NCBI RefSeq assembly: GCF_016894245.1 | Contig: NZ_CP069792.1 | Location: 806,001-870,000, forward strand | Length of the DNA stretch: 64,000 bases | Origin: Corynebacterium kroppenstedtii | GTDB taxonomy: Bacteria > Actinomycetota > Actinomycetes > Mycobacteriales > Mycobacteriaceae | Direction of reading: 5' to 3' | Shown here: piece by piece, positions 7,626-16,227 of the stretch | How the letters are laid out: every line of letters starts with the position of its first letter | Position numbering within the stretch: the first letter of the stretch is position 1 | Notes under the pieces: generated by a model | Databases searched by the model: none | Told to the model about the DNA's origin: nothing | The model's input: the letters and a program-made list of their open reading frames with translations, nothing else | Position numbers and translations under genes: made by a program

Positions 7626-8804
7626 TTAACCCTGTGATTCGAGTTCGAGTAGTTCGGAAAACGTAAAGGTCCCCGTCGGCTGATCATCATTATCAGCTAG
7701 ATACAAACGCTTGACGGCGATCAACATGGCCTCTGTGATGACATCCCGGTAGTTCGGATCTACCAGCACAGCAGTATCGTGTGGATTGGAAAGATAACCC
7801 AAAACGATTTCCACCGTCGGCATGGACGTCAAACGCAATACATCCCACGTACGAGCATGGTTACGACAATTCTGTAGCGGCGTCCGGGCTACAATTTCTC
7901 GCTGAATATAGCCCGACAATAACTCGCCGGTAATCGACGAATGGCCGCGCGGGGAGCCGAAATAAAACGACGCACAGCCCTCCGCGCGCTCATTGTGATA
8001 CCAATCACATCGCAGGCTGATGACTAGATCCGCACCGAAAGCATTAGCAATGTCGGCTCGCTCCGAATCAGTCGAATTAGCCTGGCGCGGGCGCGAAATA
8101 ATCGTCTCAATTCCCGTCGCGACCATGCGGCCCTCTAGCCGCGTCGCGATGTCCCACAAAATCTCTTCTTCGGTCAACTCACCGTAGGGCCCACGCACGA
8201 CATGACCCGGCGTGGACAGACCGAGCCCCGGATCAATCACAATGCGCTTCCCCGACAACTGCGGACCTGCAGCACGGACGGTCTCACGCTCTTGGATTGC
8301 AGCCCGTGAGCCACCCGTAATGCTCCGCCCCAGGTAAGACAGCGCCTTCAATGTGTCCGGTCCACAGACACCGTCGACAGTAAGCCCATAATCACGCTGA
8401 TAATTTTTCAGTGCGCTATACGTGTCACGGGAAAACTGTCCATCAATCTGGGAGGAATAGAAACCAAGTTCCTGCAGGTGAGATTGCAGCTGGGCAACAT
8501 CATCACCCTGCATCGGCGATGATGGGTCATACAGCAGAACGCGAGCCCCCAACGAATAGGTAGCCTCGCGCAATAGGCGAAGGGTGTGGTCGTTGATGAC
8601 CCCGTCGGCAAGAACCCCTCGCTGCTGTTGAAATGCTCGCAGCGCCGACTGGAGTTCGTAGTCAAAGTCATCGTCACCATCAGCCCACTGGTCGGTGCTG
8701 GTGTGCTCCGACACCGGGTGCTTCAAAAGACCAATCTTCGTGAGGATCGTGCGAACCTCCGCGACGCGAGGGCTCTTATCCCCCACCTGCAGGTTTTCCT
8801 CCAC
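7626..8804 (-). CDS. cwlM: Peptidoglycan amidase-like regulator CwlM
   Basis: 392 aa. Two N-terminal peptidoglycan-binding repeats (LQVGDKSPRVAEVRTILTKI at residues 5-24; a second with QGDDVAQLQSHLQELGFY near 100-120 plus FSRDTYSALKNYQRDYGLTV) are followed by an Amidase_3 domain starting at KRIVIDPGLGLSTPG. CwlM in mycobacteria is an essential cytoplasmic PknB substrate that activates MurA; the lack of a signal peptide here fits that role. The zinc-ligand His of Amidase_3 is not obvious at DPGLG (DPGHG in active enzymes), so the domain may be catalytically dead. Its downstream neighbour Rv3916c-like is on the opposite strand; trxA lies upstream. Confidence 0.92.
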   Translation of the reverse strand: MEENLQVGDKSPRVAEVRTILTKIGLLKHPVSEHTSTDQWADGDDDFDYELQSALRAFQQQRGVLADGVINDHTLRLLREATYSLGARVLLYDPSSPMQGDDVAQLQSHLQELGFYSSQIDGQFSRDTYSALKNYQRDYGLTVDGVCGPDTLKALSYLGRSITGGSRAAIQERETVRAAGPQLSGKRIVIDPGLGLSTPGHVVRGPYGELTEEEILWDIATRLEGRMVATGIETIISRPRQANSTDSERADIANAFGADLVISLRCDWYHNERAEGCASFYFGSPRGHSSITGELLSGYIQREIVARTPLQNCRNHARTWDVLRLTSMPTVEIVLGYLSNPHDTAVLVDPNYRDVITEAMLIAVKRLYLADNDDQPTGTFTFSELLELESQG

Positions 8805-8896
8805 GATCGTCTCAGCCCCTTTAACCCAATTTCTGCCGTTATAACAATGTCAGTGAGTCAGTCTATCAGTGAACAGTGTTGCGTTAGTGAATAGAG

Positions 8897-9220
8897 TTAA
8901 AGAAGTTTCTCAAGTGCGGTCGTGATGTGAGATTTGGGCTGTGCCCCGTGGATTTCTTGAACTTTCTTGCCATCCTTGAACAGCAGCATCGTCGGGATGG
9001 ACATGACCTGGAACATGGATGCCAAGGGTGCATTCTCGTCGACATTCACCTTGGCGATCACAGCTTTGCCGTCGTACTCGTCGGCGATTTCTTCCAGGAC
9101 GGGATTCATTTTCCGACATGGACCACACCAGGTTGCCCAGAAATCGACGAGAACAGGCTTGTCGGAGTCCACGACGGTGGAACGGAACGAGTCCGTGGTG
9201 ACGTTTACTGGGGAAGTCAT
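8897..9220 (-). CDS. trxA: Thioredoxin
   Basis: 107 aa, canonical thioredoxin with active site WCGPCRK (residues 31-37), the cis-Pro loop SIPTMLLF and the DFWATW strand. It reduces protein disulfides with electrons from TrxB. The gene lies 230 bp downstream of trxB on the same strand and upstream of cwlM, the same order as Mycobacterium trxB-trxC-cwlM. A GGAAAGGATT stretch precedes the start. SigM control of trxB-trxA is known in Corynebacterium glutamicum; here it is inferred from adjacency to sigM. Confidence 0.97.
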   Translation of the reverse strand: MTSPVNVTTDSFRSTVVDSDKPVLVDFWATWCGPCRKMNPVLEEIADEYDGKAVIAKVNVDENAPLASMFQVMSIPTMLLFKDGKKVQEIHGAQPKSHITTALEKLL

Positions 9221-9450
9221 GGGAGTGTGAAATCCTTTCCGGCTGGAGTTAATTCTGACTGGAAATATTGGTGTAGCTACAAGCTGCGTGACGCATGATG
9301 ACCCATCAACAAGCGAGAGCCATCACTACGCGTCGATGCGAGGGTTCTCTATGCGACCCTCTATTGACGTAGAACGCAGGACGCAGGTTTTCTATTCACT
9401 ATCCCGCGTATGTTGTGGTCCCTAGGGGATGGTTTGAGGCCATAGTCACC

Positions 9451-10377
9451 TTATCCGCGCTGGTCGACCAGGTAATGTTCGACGTCGAGCGCAGCGCGAC
9501 AACCTGATCCTGCTGCGGTAATTGCCTGCTGGTAGTGGCTATCGACGACGTCGCCGGCGGCGAACACCCCCGGAATCGACGTTCGTGTGGAGGGCTCTTG
9601 TACCACGATGTAGCCCTTGTCGTCCGTGTCGATGACATCGCGAACCATCTCAGACCGGGGATCGTGCCCGATGGCAACAAACAGTGCCGACGCAGTCACT
9701 GTGCGCTGTTCACCCGTCTGTGTGTCTTCGAGAATGAGATGATCGACGGGACCGTCGCCACACACTTCGGTAACGACGGCGTTCATCTCGAAATTAATCT
9801 TCGGATTATCCTTGGCACGCTGAACCATGATGTTTGAAGCGCGGAATTCGCCACGTCGGTGAACGATCGTGACCGAGGAACCAAACTTGGTGAGGAAGTC
9901 TGCCTCCTCCATGGCGGAGTCTCCACCCCCGACGACAACGATGGGTTTGTCTTTAAAAAAGAAACCGTCGCAGGTCGCGCAGGCGGATACGCCTAGCCCC
10001 AGGTGTTCTTGTTCACCTTTGACACCAAGATAGCGAGGGGCTGCACCCGTAGCGATGATGACTGCTCGGGCTTGGTATTCCTCTCCCTCCGAACGGACGA
10101 TCTTGATGTCGCCGGTCAGGCCCATGCTCTCAACCATGTCTTGTTTGAGTTCGGCACCGAAGCGCTCAGCTTGCTGGCGCATCTCCTCCATGAGTGATGG
10201 GCCCATAATCCCATCGTGGAAGCCGGGATAATTTTCTACCTCGGTGGTCTGCATGAGAAGACCACCGTATTCGATGCCTTCGAACACAAGGGGCTTGAGA
10301 TTTGCCCGAGCAGCATAAATGGCTGCGGTGTAGCCGGCAGGGCCAGACCCGACAATGATGACATCGTGAACGCTCAT
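9451..10377 (-). CDS. trxB: Thioredoxin reductase
   Basis: 308-aa flavoprotein NADPH:thioredoxin oxidoreductase. Seen: FAD-binding [11 protein letters not shown] near residue 10, the redox-active CATC ([10 protein letters not shown]), the NADPH motif [12 protein letters not shown], and the C-terminal FAD motif [21 protein letters not shown]. The start used is the ATG of [15 protein letters not shown] 10398 would add MPCSIAR. A much longer open frame upstream to 10944 overlaps the anti-sigma gene and is a shadow. Part of the sigM-anti-sigma-trxB-trxA block. Confidence 0.96.
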   Translation of the reverse strand: MSVHDVIIVGSGPAGYTAAIYAARANLKPLVFEGIEYGGLLMQTTEVENYPGFHDGIMGPSLMEEMRQQAERFGAELKQDMVESMGLTGDIKIVRSEGEEYQARAVIIATGAAPRYLGVKGEQEHLGLGVSACATCDGFFFKDKPIVVVGGGDSAMEEADFLTKFGSSVTIVHRRGEFRASNIMVQRAKDNPKINFEMNAVVTEVCGDGPVDHLILEDTQTGEQRTVTASALFVAIGHDPRSEMVRDVIDTDDKGYIVVQEPSTRTSIPGVFAAGDVVDSHYQQAITAAGSGCRAALDVEHYLVDQRG

Positions 10378-10406
10378 GCGAGCAATGCTACATGGCATGT
10401 CAAAGC

Positions 10407-11243
10407 CTAACCTGTCCTCTCCCCGTGACTCAGGGTCGAGCGGTAGAGAACGCTCGATTCTCCGCGAGAACACGTGTGCTCCACAACAACAATGCGCAGC
10501 GGTGCACCAAGAATGAGCAGCTGAGATCTGGTATGACGGGACCCAGGCGGGGTGGGACTTGACGGTGTGTGGGTAGCTGTAGGCTGGGATGATTCTACGG
10601 GGGCGGCTCCGAGCACGGGCGAATGAGCCATGGTGATGGTGGACAAACATTGCGCAACGGGAACATCGAGATTGCTGAGGTCCATTGCTCCTGTAAAAGC
10701 TTTCTTCGCCGCTGCTTGTTGCTCGCTTGTCATAGCAATCAACTCCACGCTGGATCGCTCGGTGCTGGGTGGTCGCCGGCGCGGCAGAACCGAGGTGTCC
10801 GAGTGGATCGTGTCCGAACGGGATGAGCCGGAGTGGGCTGAATCTGAGGTATGCGTGGATATTTTCCCGATCACGTTCGGCATGAAGAACGACGATCCCA
10901 CGCCACCCACGATCAATACGACTATTGCAGCCATTCGCCACCATGTGTTTCGCATGGGGAGAGGAATCACCTGGCTCACGCCGTCAGTGGCGACAGGACA
11001 ATCTGCGTTCTCAGTTTGAGCTACACGGCGATCCTTGCCCGGCGCGGTATTAGACGCTACCGATGGGCTCAACGTTGACATTGTGTCGGAAGAACCCTCG
11101 TCGGGAGAACTCACGGCTAGCTCATCGTTGGAAGACAGTAAACGAGAGACTAAAAAGTCCAGGTCGTCGTCGGAGAGATCAGAGACAGTAGGCGAAAGGG
11201 GTGGCCAAGCCGAAGGCTCCGGCTCATGAGAAAACGTAGGCAT
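10407..11243 (-). CDS. Anti-sigma factor-like single-TM protein (RsmA position)
   Basis: 278 aa. The N-terminal cytoplasmic part holds [13 protein letters not shown] (residues ~24-36). One transmembrane segment (about 98-117, [20 protein letters not shown]) is followed by an extracytoplasmic Ser/Thr-rich region. It occupies the slot of Rv3912/RsmA, the SigM anti-sigma factor of mycobacteria, directly downstream of sigM. No clear zinc HxxxCxxC motif is visible. Start at 11243 rather than 11264 because GGAG sits 6-7 bases upstream of the former. Role as SigM regulator is inferred from position and topology. Confidence 0.75.
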   Translation of the reverse strand: MPTFSHEPEPSAWPPLSPTVSDLSDDDLDFLVSRLLSSNDELAVSSPDEGSSDTMSTLSPSVASNTAPGKDRRVAQTENADCPVATDGVSQVIPLPMRNTWWRMAAIVVLIVGGVGSSFFMPNVIGKISTHTSDSAHSGSSRSDTIHSDTSVLPRRRPPSTERSSVELIAMTSEQQAAAKKAFTGAMDLSNLDVPVAQCLSTITMAHSPVLGAAPVESSQPTATHTPSSPTPPGSRHTRSQLLILGAPLRIVVVEHTCSRGESSVLYRSTLSHGERTG

Positions 11244-11431
11244 GACACACTCCAGTGGTTTCAACAGGTGGGCGGTTAGTGAATTAGACGCGCAATCGAG
11301 GTGCAGGTTCCCTGCAGGTCAAGCGACGTTGTGGGCGGCTACTAGGTATGGTGGCCCCATACGGTAACCCCCTACGTACGGCAACCGTCAGGTACGCAGC
11401 TCTCGGTGTTCCGGATCACGCACCACCTCCG

Positions 11432-11953
11432 TCACGCCTCCTCATTCAGCGCACTCCGAAGAGCTTGCCGTGCGCGTGAGCACCGCGACTTCATCGTCCC
11501 CGGCGAGATATCCAGCTTCGCCGCAGTTTCTTTCACAGAGAACCCGTAAAGATCAACGAGCAAAAAAGTCGTCCGGAACGGCTCGTCTAAGCTGGCCAGT
11601 GCCGTCTTTAAAGCAGCTCGCAACCCACCTTCATTGGCACGAAAGAATTCCGCGGGAAGTGTGGCGCCGTCAAGAACGACCATCCGAGCATTCCCCCGTC
11701 GACGGAGATAGTCCTTTGTCGTATTCACCGCGATTCGATGGAGCCATGTCCCCGGAGCGCAGCGTCCGCGAAACATTGTGGCCGCTCGCTGAGCTTTGAA
11801 CAGCGTGTCCTGCCACAGATCGTCCACATCCTCCGGGCAATCCACCCAGCGCGAAATGACGAAGCGTATTGCTTTTTCGTGACGACGGGCTAACACCGCC
11901 ATCGCATCCGCCTGACCTGCGCTGACCGCAGCGAAAAGCTCCTGGTCACTCAT
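11432..11953 (-). CDS. sigM: ECF RNA polymerase sigma factor SigM
   Basis: 173-aa extracytoplasmic-function sigma factor. Seen: region 2 with PEDVDDLWQDTLFKAQRA (-10 recognition), and region 4 helix-turn-helix with VKETAAKLDISPGTMKSRCS. SigM in C. glutamicum governs disulfide stress genes including trxB/trxC and chaperones. The start at MSDQELFAAVSAG is chosen from family N-termini with GGAG just upstream; the frame stays open to 12133, giving a 60-residue extension that lacks family resemblance. Downstream is its probable anti-sigma factor; upstream is murJ. Confidence 0.92.
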   Translation of the reverse strand: MSDQELFAAVSAGQADAMAVLARRHEKAIRFVISRWVDCPEDVDDLWQDTLFKAQRAATMFRGRCAPGTWLHRIAVNTTKDYLRRRGNARMVVLDGATLPAEFFRANEGGLRAALKTALASLDEPFRTTFLLVDLYGFSVKETAAKLDISPGTMKSRCSRARQALRSALNEEA

Positions 11954-12233
11954 CGTCTCCAGCTCGCGAGGTCGTGGGCGTCGTGAGGCACAATCGCGAT
12001 GAGGACCGTAATCGGTACAGGTGTTCGCCACCTGTGTATCTACAGAATGACCTAGCGCGACATTATTCTCAGACTGACCTGGCAGCGGACCGTCCCCCGA
12101 CGAAATCCGCGCCCTCCCCCCGATGAGCACCACACTAGATTCTCACATTCGACGCCCGATGTCACCACCCGGGCGCGATGCGTAGTCCCTATACGTACGA
12201 TCCGGGCACTCGAGGCGCACCGGCCGTACGTCG

Positions 12234-15200
12234 TTACCCCTGAGGGGTCACAGGTTTCGAGACAGTCCGTGCCATAGACTGCGCTGACGTTGGGCTCGTC
12301 GTGCTGGATTGGGCCTTATTCACCACACCAGTGACACCAATCTCTGAGATCTCGGCAGCGTCCGGGACCGGCAACGCCGTAATCCAGACCAAGACATATT
12401 GCGTATGAGCAGGAACCGACGACGTCGACTTCTCTGCGCCCGGCGCGGCAGATTGTCGTGCCGCCTTGGGGATATCAATCGTTGTGGAACCATCCTCAAG
12501 GTCGGCCGACGCCAGCTCCGTCGTATCCTCTACAGTCGCCGGCGTCGCTGAACCAGCGGCACGAATCTCCACATGCGTACCGCTCTTCGCGCCATCGATA
12601 CGCAGCGAGGTCACCGTCGCAGGCTCCGGCAGCGTCATCATGATCCCCATGCCGGACTTCACGGAGGTAGCGGAGGAGCCCAACTGCGCCTCGTATTCAT
12701 CGGAACGCCACTCCGTCGTCCCATTTCCGTCGATAACCAACGGAACCATGTCGGGGTTATCAGGAGTGCCCCGCCCATTCTCCGGAGCCCAATACGCGGC
12801 CGCCGTCGGGGTAATCGCTTTCGCACCATCGCCCTGAGTAATCGACGATCCAGCACGCCCCAACGAACCCGAGTTCAGAGGGCCATTATCGCTGCGGTTA
12901 ATCTTGCCCACCACATACGTCGCGATTAGCGCGGCTGCCAGAACCACAACGATGGCCAGCGCACCGATGCCCGCAATACCAGTGGGCCGGCGCGATGCCT
13001 CACCGAAACCAGGGCGAGCCTCAGGGTTCGGGGTGGACTCATCAACAGCATGAAGCTCCGCATCGCCCAAACCCGTCCGACGCAGTCGATCCGCCAGCGT
13101 CTCTGCATCGGCCGACCGAGCGTGCAAAGCCTCATCCTGCAGCTTCGCGATGTCCGTCGGCACTGGATCCACATTCTCTAGCAGCAAACTCAGAGCAACG
13201 CCGACGCCGTGCACATCTTGGCCGTACGAGTTATGTGGCATAACTCCGGGGAAAGCCAGCACAGCTTCGCCCGACGAACTAATCCGCAAGCGGTCACGAT
13301 GATCAATTCCCAATGCCGTATCCAGCCGATGCGCGGTCACTGCCGCCTCAGCCAAACCAGCACACGCGAATGCCGCCGCGTACGGATCCGGCCGTCCTTG
13401 ACCAACAGCAGCCAAGGCAGAACCCGGGGTCCAATCCGCCACCACAATCGCTCCCGCAGAGTCGCGAATAATGTGGCGGATCTGCGCCAGGCCAGCACAC
13501 TTCGCCTCGTAGAGGGCGGATGTGCGGTCAATAATACGGTCAGTCGTATCGCGAGCAGTGCGGTAATCGTCGATACCCGGAATGCGCATGGTGTCGATGA
13601 TTGTCAGCGCGACTTCCCTGCCCGAAGCTTGCTCGCGGGCGTGCCACAAGCGCATGGCATTCGTTCCGCCATGGTCGGCCAACAATCGGTACCGGCCATT
13701 CGCAACGGCCGCCCCCGGCACGAGCTTAGGCCCGCGCACAAACCCAGCCGACATGGGAGGCAAACCAGGCGAGGCCGTCGACAAGGCAGTCACGTTGTAC
13801 GTATCCGCAGCATCTGCCGCGTTCGGAACACCGACCATGTCCTCTGGCGCAGGCTGCCGCACCGATACGAACCGACGCAGACCAGGTACGCGGGCCAACG
13901 CGCGGCCGAAAATGGTGATTTCCTCCAGGCCAGACTTCGCCAGGATCAAGCCCGCGACAGCCACCAAGACGATGCCGTCCAAACCAGTGCGCATCAAGGT
14001 CGCCACCTTCGGGAACTGCATCAGCCAATCCCCGCGCAGCACCAGATCCAGCAGCCAGCCGGCGAGAGCGCCAACTAGGGACGCAGCGAGCACCCACGTC
14101 GTTGACCGCATCACCTCACGGCCACGCAAGGACCCCAATGAACGATGCAGCAACACCGCCCCGACGATCGCACCCGTAATGAAGCCGAACCCGTTGGCAG
14201 CCGCCAACAACACAACCACAAAATCAGAGCGGGTGGCTAAGAACGGTGCCAAGTAGGACAGAATGACCTTGGTCAAAGTGATCGCAATAATGATGAAGGT
14301 CGGAGTCCACGCCTGCTCACGGGCATAGAAGACGCGCAAGTGCAAAAGAACAATCGAGTACGGAACCAGTGTGAAGGCACCGAAACTCAGCGTCCACCCC
14401 AATGTTTCCGCCGACGACGCGTCGAAACGACCCCACGCGAACAGCGCGCTCGAAATGGTGGTGCCAAAGACCGTGAAATAGACAATGACCGGGATCAACG
14501 CCATCAGCGTGATCTTCGTGGCCATCGTTAAATCACGGACAACGCCCTGGTTGTCACCATCGGCGGCGTTGCGCGACAAACGAGGCATAATCGCCGTCAA
14601 CAATGTCACACCGATCACGCCATAAGGCACCTGCAGCAACAACCAATGCTGCTGGTAGATGAACAACGCACCGGGATCGGCCGCCGACGCAATACGGTTG
14701 GTGAAGAAATACCCTGCCTGGGAAATAGCGACATACACGACGATCGCCAAACCCATGCCGGCGAACTGCTTGACTCGGTCGTCGATGCCCCACAGCGGGC
14801 GAAGGTCAACCCCGGCCATCCGTAGATACGGAAACAACATGAGCGCCTGAACCACAACACCCAACGTCGTACCCGCGCCCAACAAAAGGATGTGAGGATC
14901 GGTGATCACCACGTGCTGGGTTGGATCCAATGACCCCGGAAGGAACCAGTACGCCAGAAGGACAACCAACACAATGGCGTTATTGACCACCGGAGCCCAC
15001 GCGCCGGGACCAAAAATCCCCTTCGTATTCAACACAGCCATGAGCAGCGCAAAGAGGCCATAGAACAGAATTTGTGGCAACAGGAGATAGGCAAAGACCG
15101 TCGCCATCGTGACATTGACCTTGCCGTTCGCGTCCAACGACAGCTGAACAAGCCACGGCGCTCCGAGGACGGCGAGCACGGTCACCCCAACTAGCAGGGC

Positions 15201-15860
15201 CGACGCGACCGTTAGCAAGCGTCGAATGAATGCAGCGCCGTGGTCCGCATCCTCTTTCTCTGCGCGCACGAGAACGGGAATGACGAGCGACGTCAAAATT
15301 GCGCCCAGGACGATCTCCGTAATGAGGTTCGGCAGAGTGTTCGCACTGGTGTAGGCCGACGCGACCCCAGCGCCCATGGTGGAGCCGATGAGGAGGTTAC
15401 GGAAGAACCCCGTGATGCGGGACAGCAACGTGGCGACGGCCATCGTTCCGCCGGCCCGGACAACCTCGGTGTCGGTACTCGTGGGTGGCTTGTCCTCACC
15501 ATCACCTGTGCCTGCCTGGGGTGATGCGTCTCCACTTCCACCCTGGCCCTGCTGGGGCTTCACCGCGGTGGCTGTCGCCGTCGATGACGAGGCGCGGTCA
15601 GGGGATGCTGCTGTGCTCCCCCGTGCTCCTTGCTCACCGGACCGGTCGGCGCGTGGCCGCTCATTGAGCGTGGAGAGGTCGGGGCCAGCCTGCTGGGTCG
15701 GTTTCTTCCTTGGCTCCGGCACTGGAGCGGGAGGCCTGGGGGTGACGATCCGGCCACGTTGTCCAGCACGTGCCCGAGGAGACGCCGCGGTGTGGCGCGG
15801 TTGGTGCTCGGGCTGCTCTGGGGAGCTTGGGTTCTCGTCGGTTGAACTCACCTTGCCCAT
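12234..15860 (-). CDS. murJ: Lipid II flippase MurJ fused to pseudokinase and extracellular domain (MviN)
   Basis: 1208 aa by the start used, similar to the >1100-aa mycobacterial MviN. Domains in order: disordered Pro/Ser/Arg-rich N-terminus (~1-130); MurJ core with about 14 TM helices, beginning TMAVATLLSRITGFFRNLLI (~150-690); protein-kinase-like domain beginning VANGRYRLLADHGGTNAMRL; one TM (ALAIVVVLAAALIATYVVG); and an extracellular beta-rich domain. The kinase-like part lacks a glycine-rich loop and catalytic Lys, so it is a pseudokinase. In mycobacteria this domain is phosphorylated by PknB and binds FhaA. The frame is open to 15944, but ATG 15860 avoids overlapping the upstream small gene. 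Confidence 0.95.
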   Translation of the reverse strand: MGKVSSTDENPSSPEQPEHQPRHTAASPRARAGQRGRIVTPRPPAPVPEPRKKPTQQAGPDLSTLNERPRADRSGEQGARGSTAASPDRASSSTATATAVKPQQGQGGSGDASPQAGTGDGEDKPPTSTDTEVVRAGGTMAVATLLSRITGFFRNLLIGSTMGAGVASAYTSANTLPNLITEIVLGAILTSLVIPVLVRAEKEDADHGAAFIRRLLTVASALLVGVTVLAVLGAPWLVQLSLDANGKVNVTMATVFAYLLLPQILFYGLFALLMAVLNTKGIFGPGAWAPVVNNAIVLVVLLAYWFLPGSLDPTQHVVITDPHILLLGAGTTLGVVVQALMLFPYLRMAGVDLRPLWGIDDRVKQFAGMGLAIVVYVAISQAGYFFTNRIASAADPGALFIYQQHWLLLQVPYGVIGVTLLTAIMPRLSRNAADGDNQGVVRDLTMATKITLMALIPVIVYFTVFGTTISSALFAWGRFDASSAETLGWTLSFGAFTLVPYSIVLLHLRVFYAREQAWTPTFIIIAITLTKVILSYLAPFLATRSDFVVVLLAAANGFGFITGAIVGAVLLHRSLGSLRGREVMRSTTWVLAASLVGALAGWLLDLVLRGDWLMQFPKVATLMRTGLDGIVLVAVAGLILAKSGLEEITIFGRALARVPGLRRFVSVRQPAPEDMVGVPNAADAADTYNVTALSTASPGLPPMSAGFVRGPKLVPGAAVANGRYRLLADHGGTNAMRLWHAREQASGREVALTIIDTMRIPGIDDYRTARDTTDRIIDRTSALYEAKCAGLAQIRHIIRDSAGAIVVADWTPGSALAAVGQGRPDPYAAAFACAGLAEAAVTAHRLDTALGIDHRDRLRISSSGEAVLAFPGVMPHNSYGQDVHGVGVALSLLLENVDPVPTDIAKLQDEALHARSADAETLADRLRRTGLGDAELHAVDESTPNPEARPGFGEASRRPTGIAGIGALAIVVVLAAALIATYVVGKINRSDNGPLNSGSLGRAGSSITQGDGAKAITPTAAAYWAPENGRGTPDNPDMVPLVIDGNGTTEWRSDEYEAQLGSSATSVKSGMGIMMTLPEPATVTSLRIDGAKSGTHVEIRAAGSATPATVEDTTELASADLEDGSTTIDIPKAARQSAAPGAEKSTSSVPAHTQYVLVWITALPVPDAAEISEIGVTGVVNKAQSSTTSPTSAQSMARTVSKPVTPQG

Positions 15861-15900
15861 TGTTGCCGACTTGCTTAACGAAGTGGAATCGACATGCCCG

Positions 15901-16176
15901 TTAGCGCTGTGAATTGGGGATACTAACGCGGCGAATACGATCAATCGTCACAAATGTGATCGCGAAGCCACGCCATGATCGATTGCTGCAGCGATCGTTC
16001 TTGAGCAGGGAGACAGACCCGGCCAGAACTCCCACCATCACTAAGAAAGCGAGAGGTAGTCCGTAGAAAACGACGGGTATGGGTAGACAGGTGGAAAGCA
16101 ATACTCCGCCGTAGAGAGTTGCGACGCCGAGAAATAATCCACACAGAATTCCTGAAAAGACGGCTCTTTCTCTCAC
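15901..16176 (-). CDS. Small two-TM membrane protein upstream of murJ
   Basis: GTG 16176 is preceded by AAGGA with about 8-nt spacing. The 91-aa product has two hydrophobic segments (AVFSGILCGLFLGVATLYGG and VVFYGLPLAFLVMVGVLAG), a polar loop, then a Cys/Arg-containing C-terminal part that is only weakly protein-like. The gene sits between the DUF6049 gene and murJ on the same strand, where corynebacteria often carry a small hypothetical membrane protein. Function unknown; a role near lipid II export is only suggested by position. TTG 16197 is an alternative start. Confidence 0.6.
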   Translation of the reverse strand: MRERAVFSGILCGLFLGVATLYGGVLLSTCLPIPVVFYGLPLAFLVMVGVLAGSVSLLKNDRCSNRSWRGFAITFVTIDRIRRVSIPNSQR

Positions 16177-16227
16177 GATAAAATCCTTACCCGTCAATTT
16201 ATCGTGGTCAGTTCACAAGACGACAAC

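Noticed and set aside
9451..10944. 497-aa reading of trxB with a long N-terminal extension
   Set aside because: The extension overlaps the anti-sigma gene in another frame; the FAD motif starts a few residues after MSVHDV.
13209..14078. 289-aa + strand frame within murJ
   Set aside because: Antisense to a conserved MurJ/pseudokinase coding region; Arg/His-rich nonsense composition.
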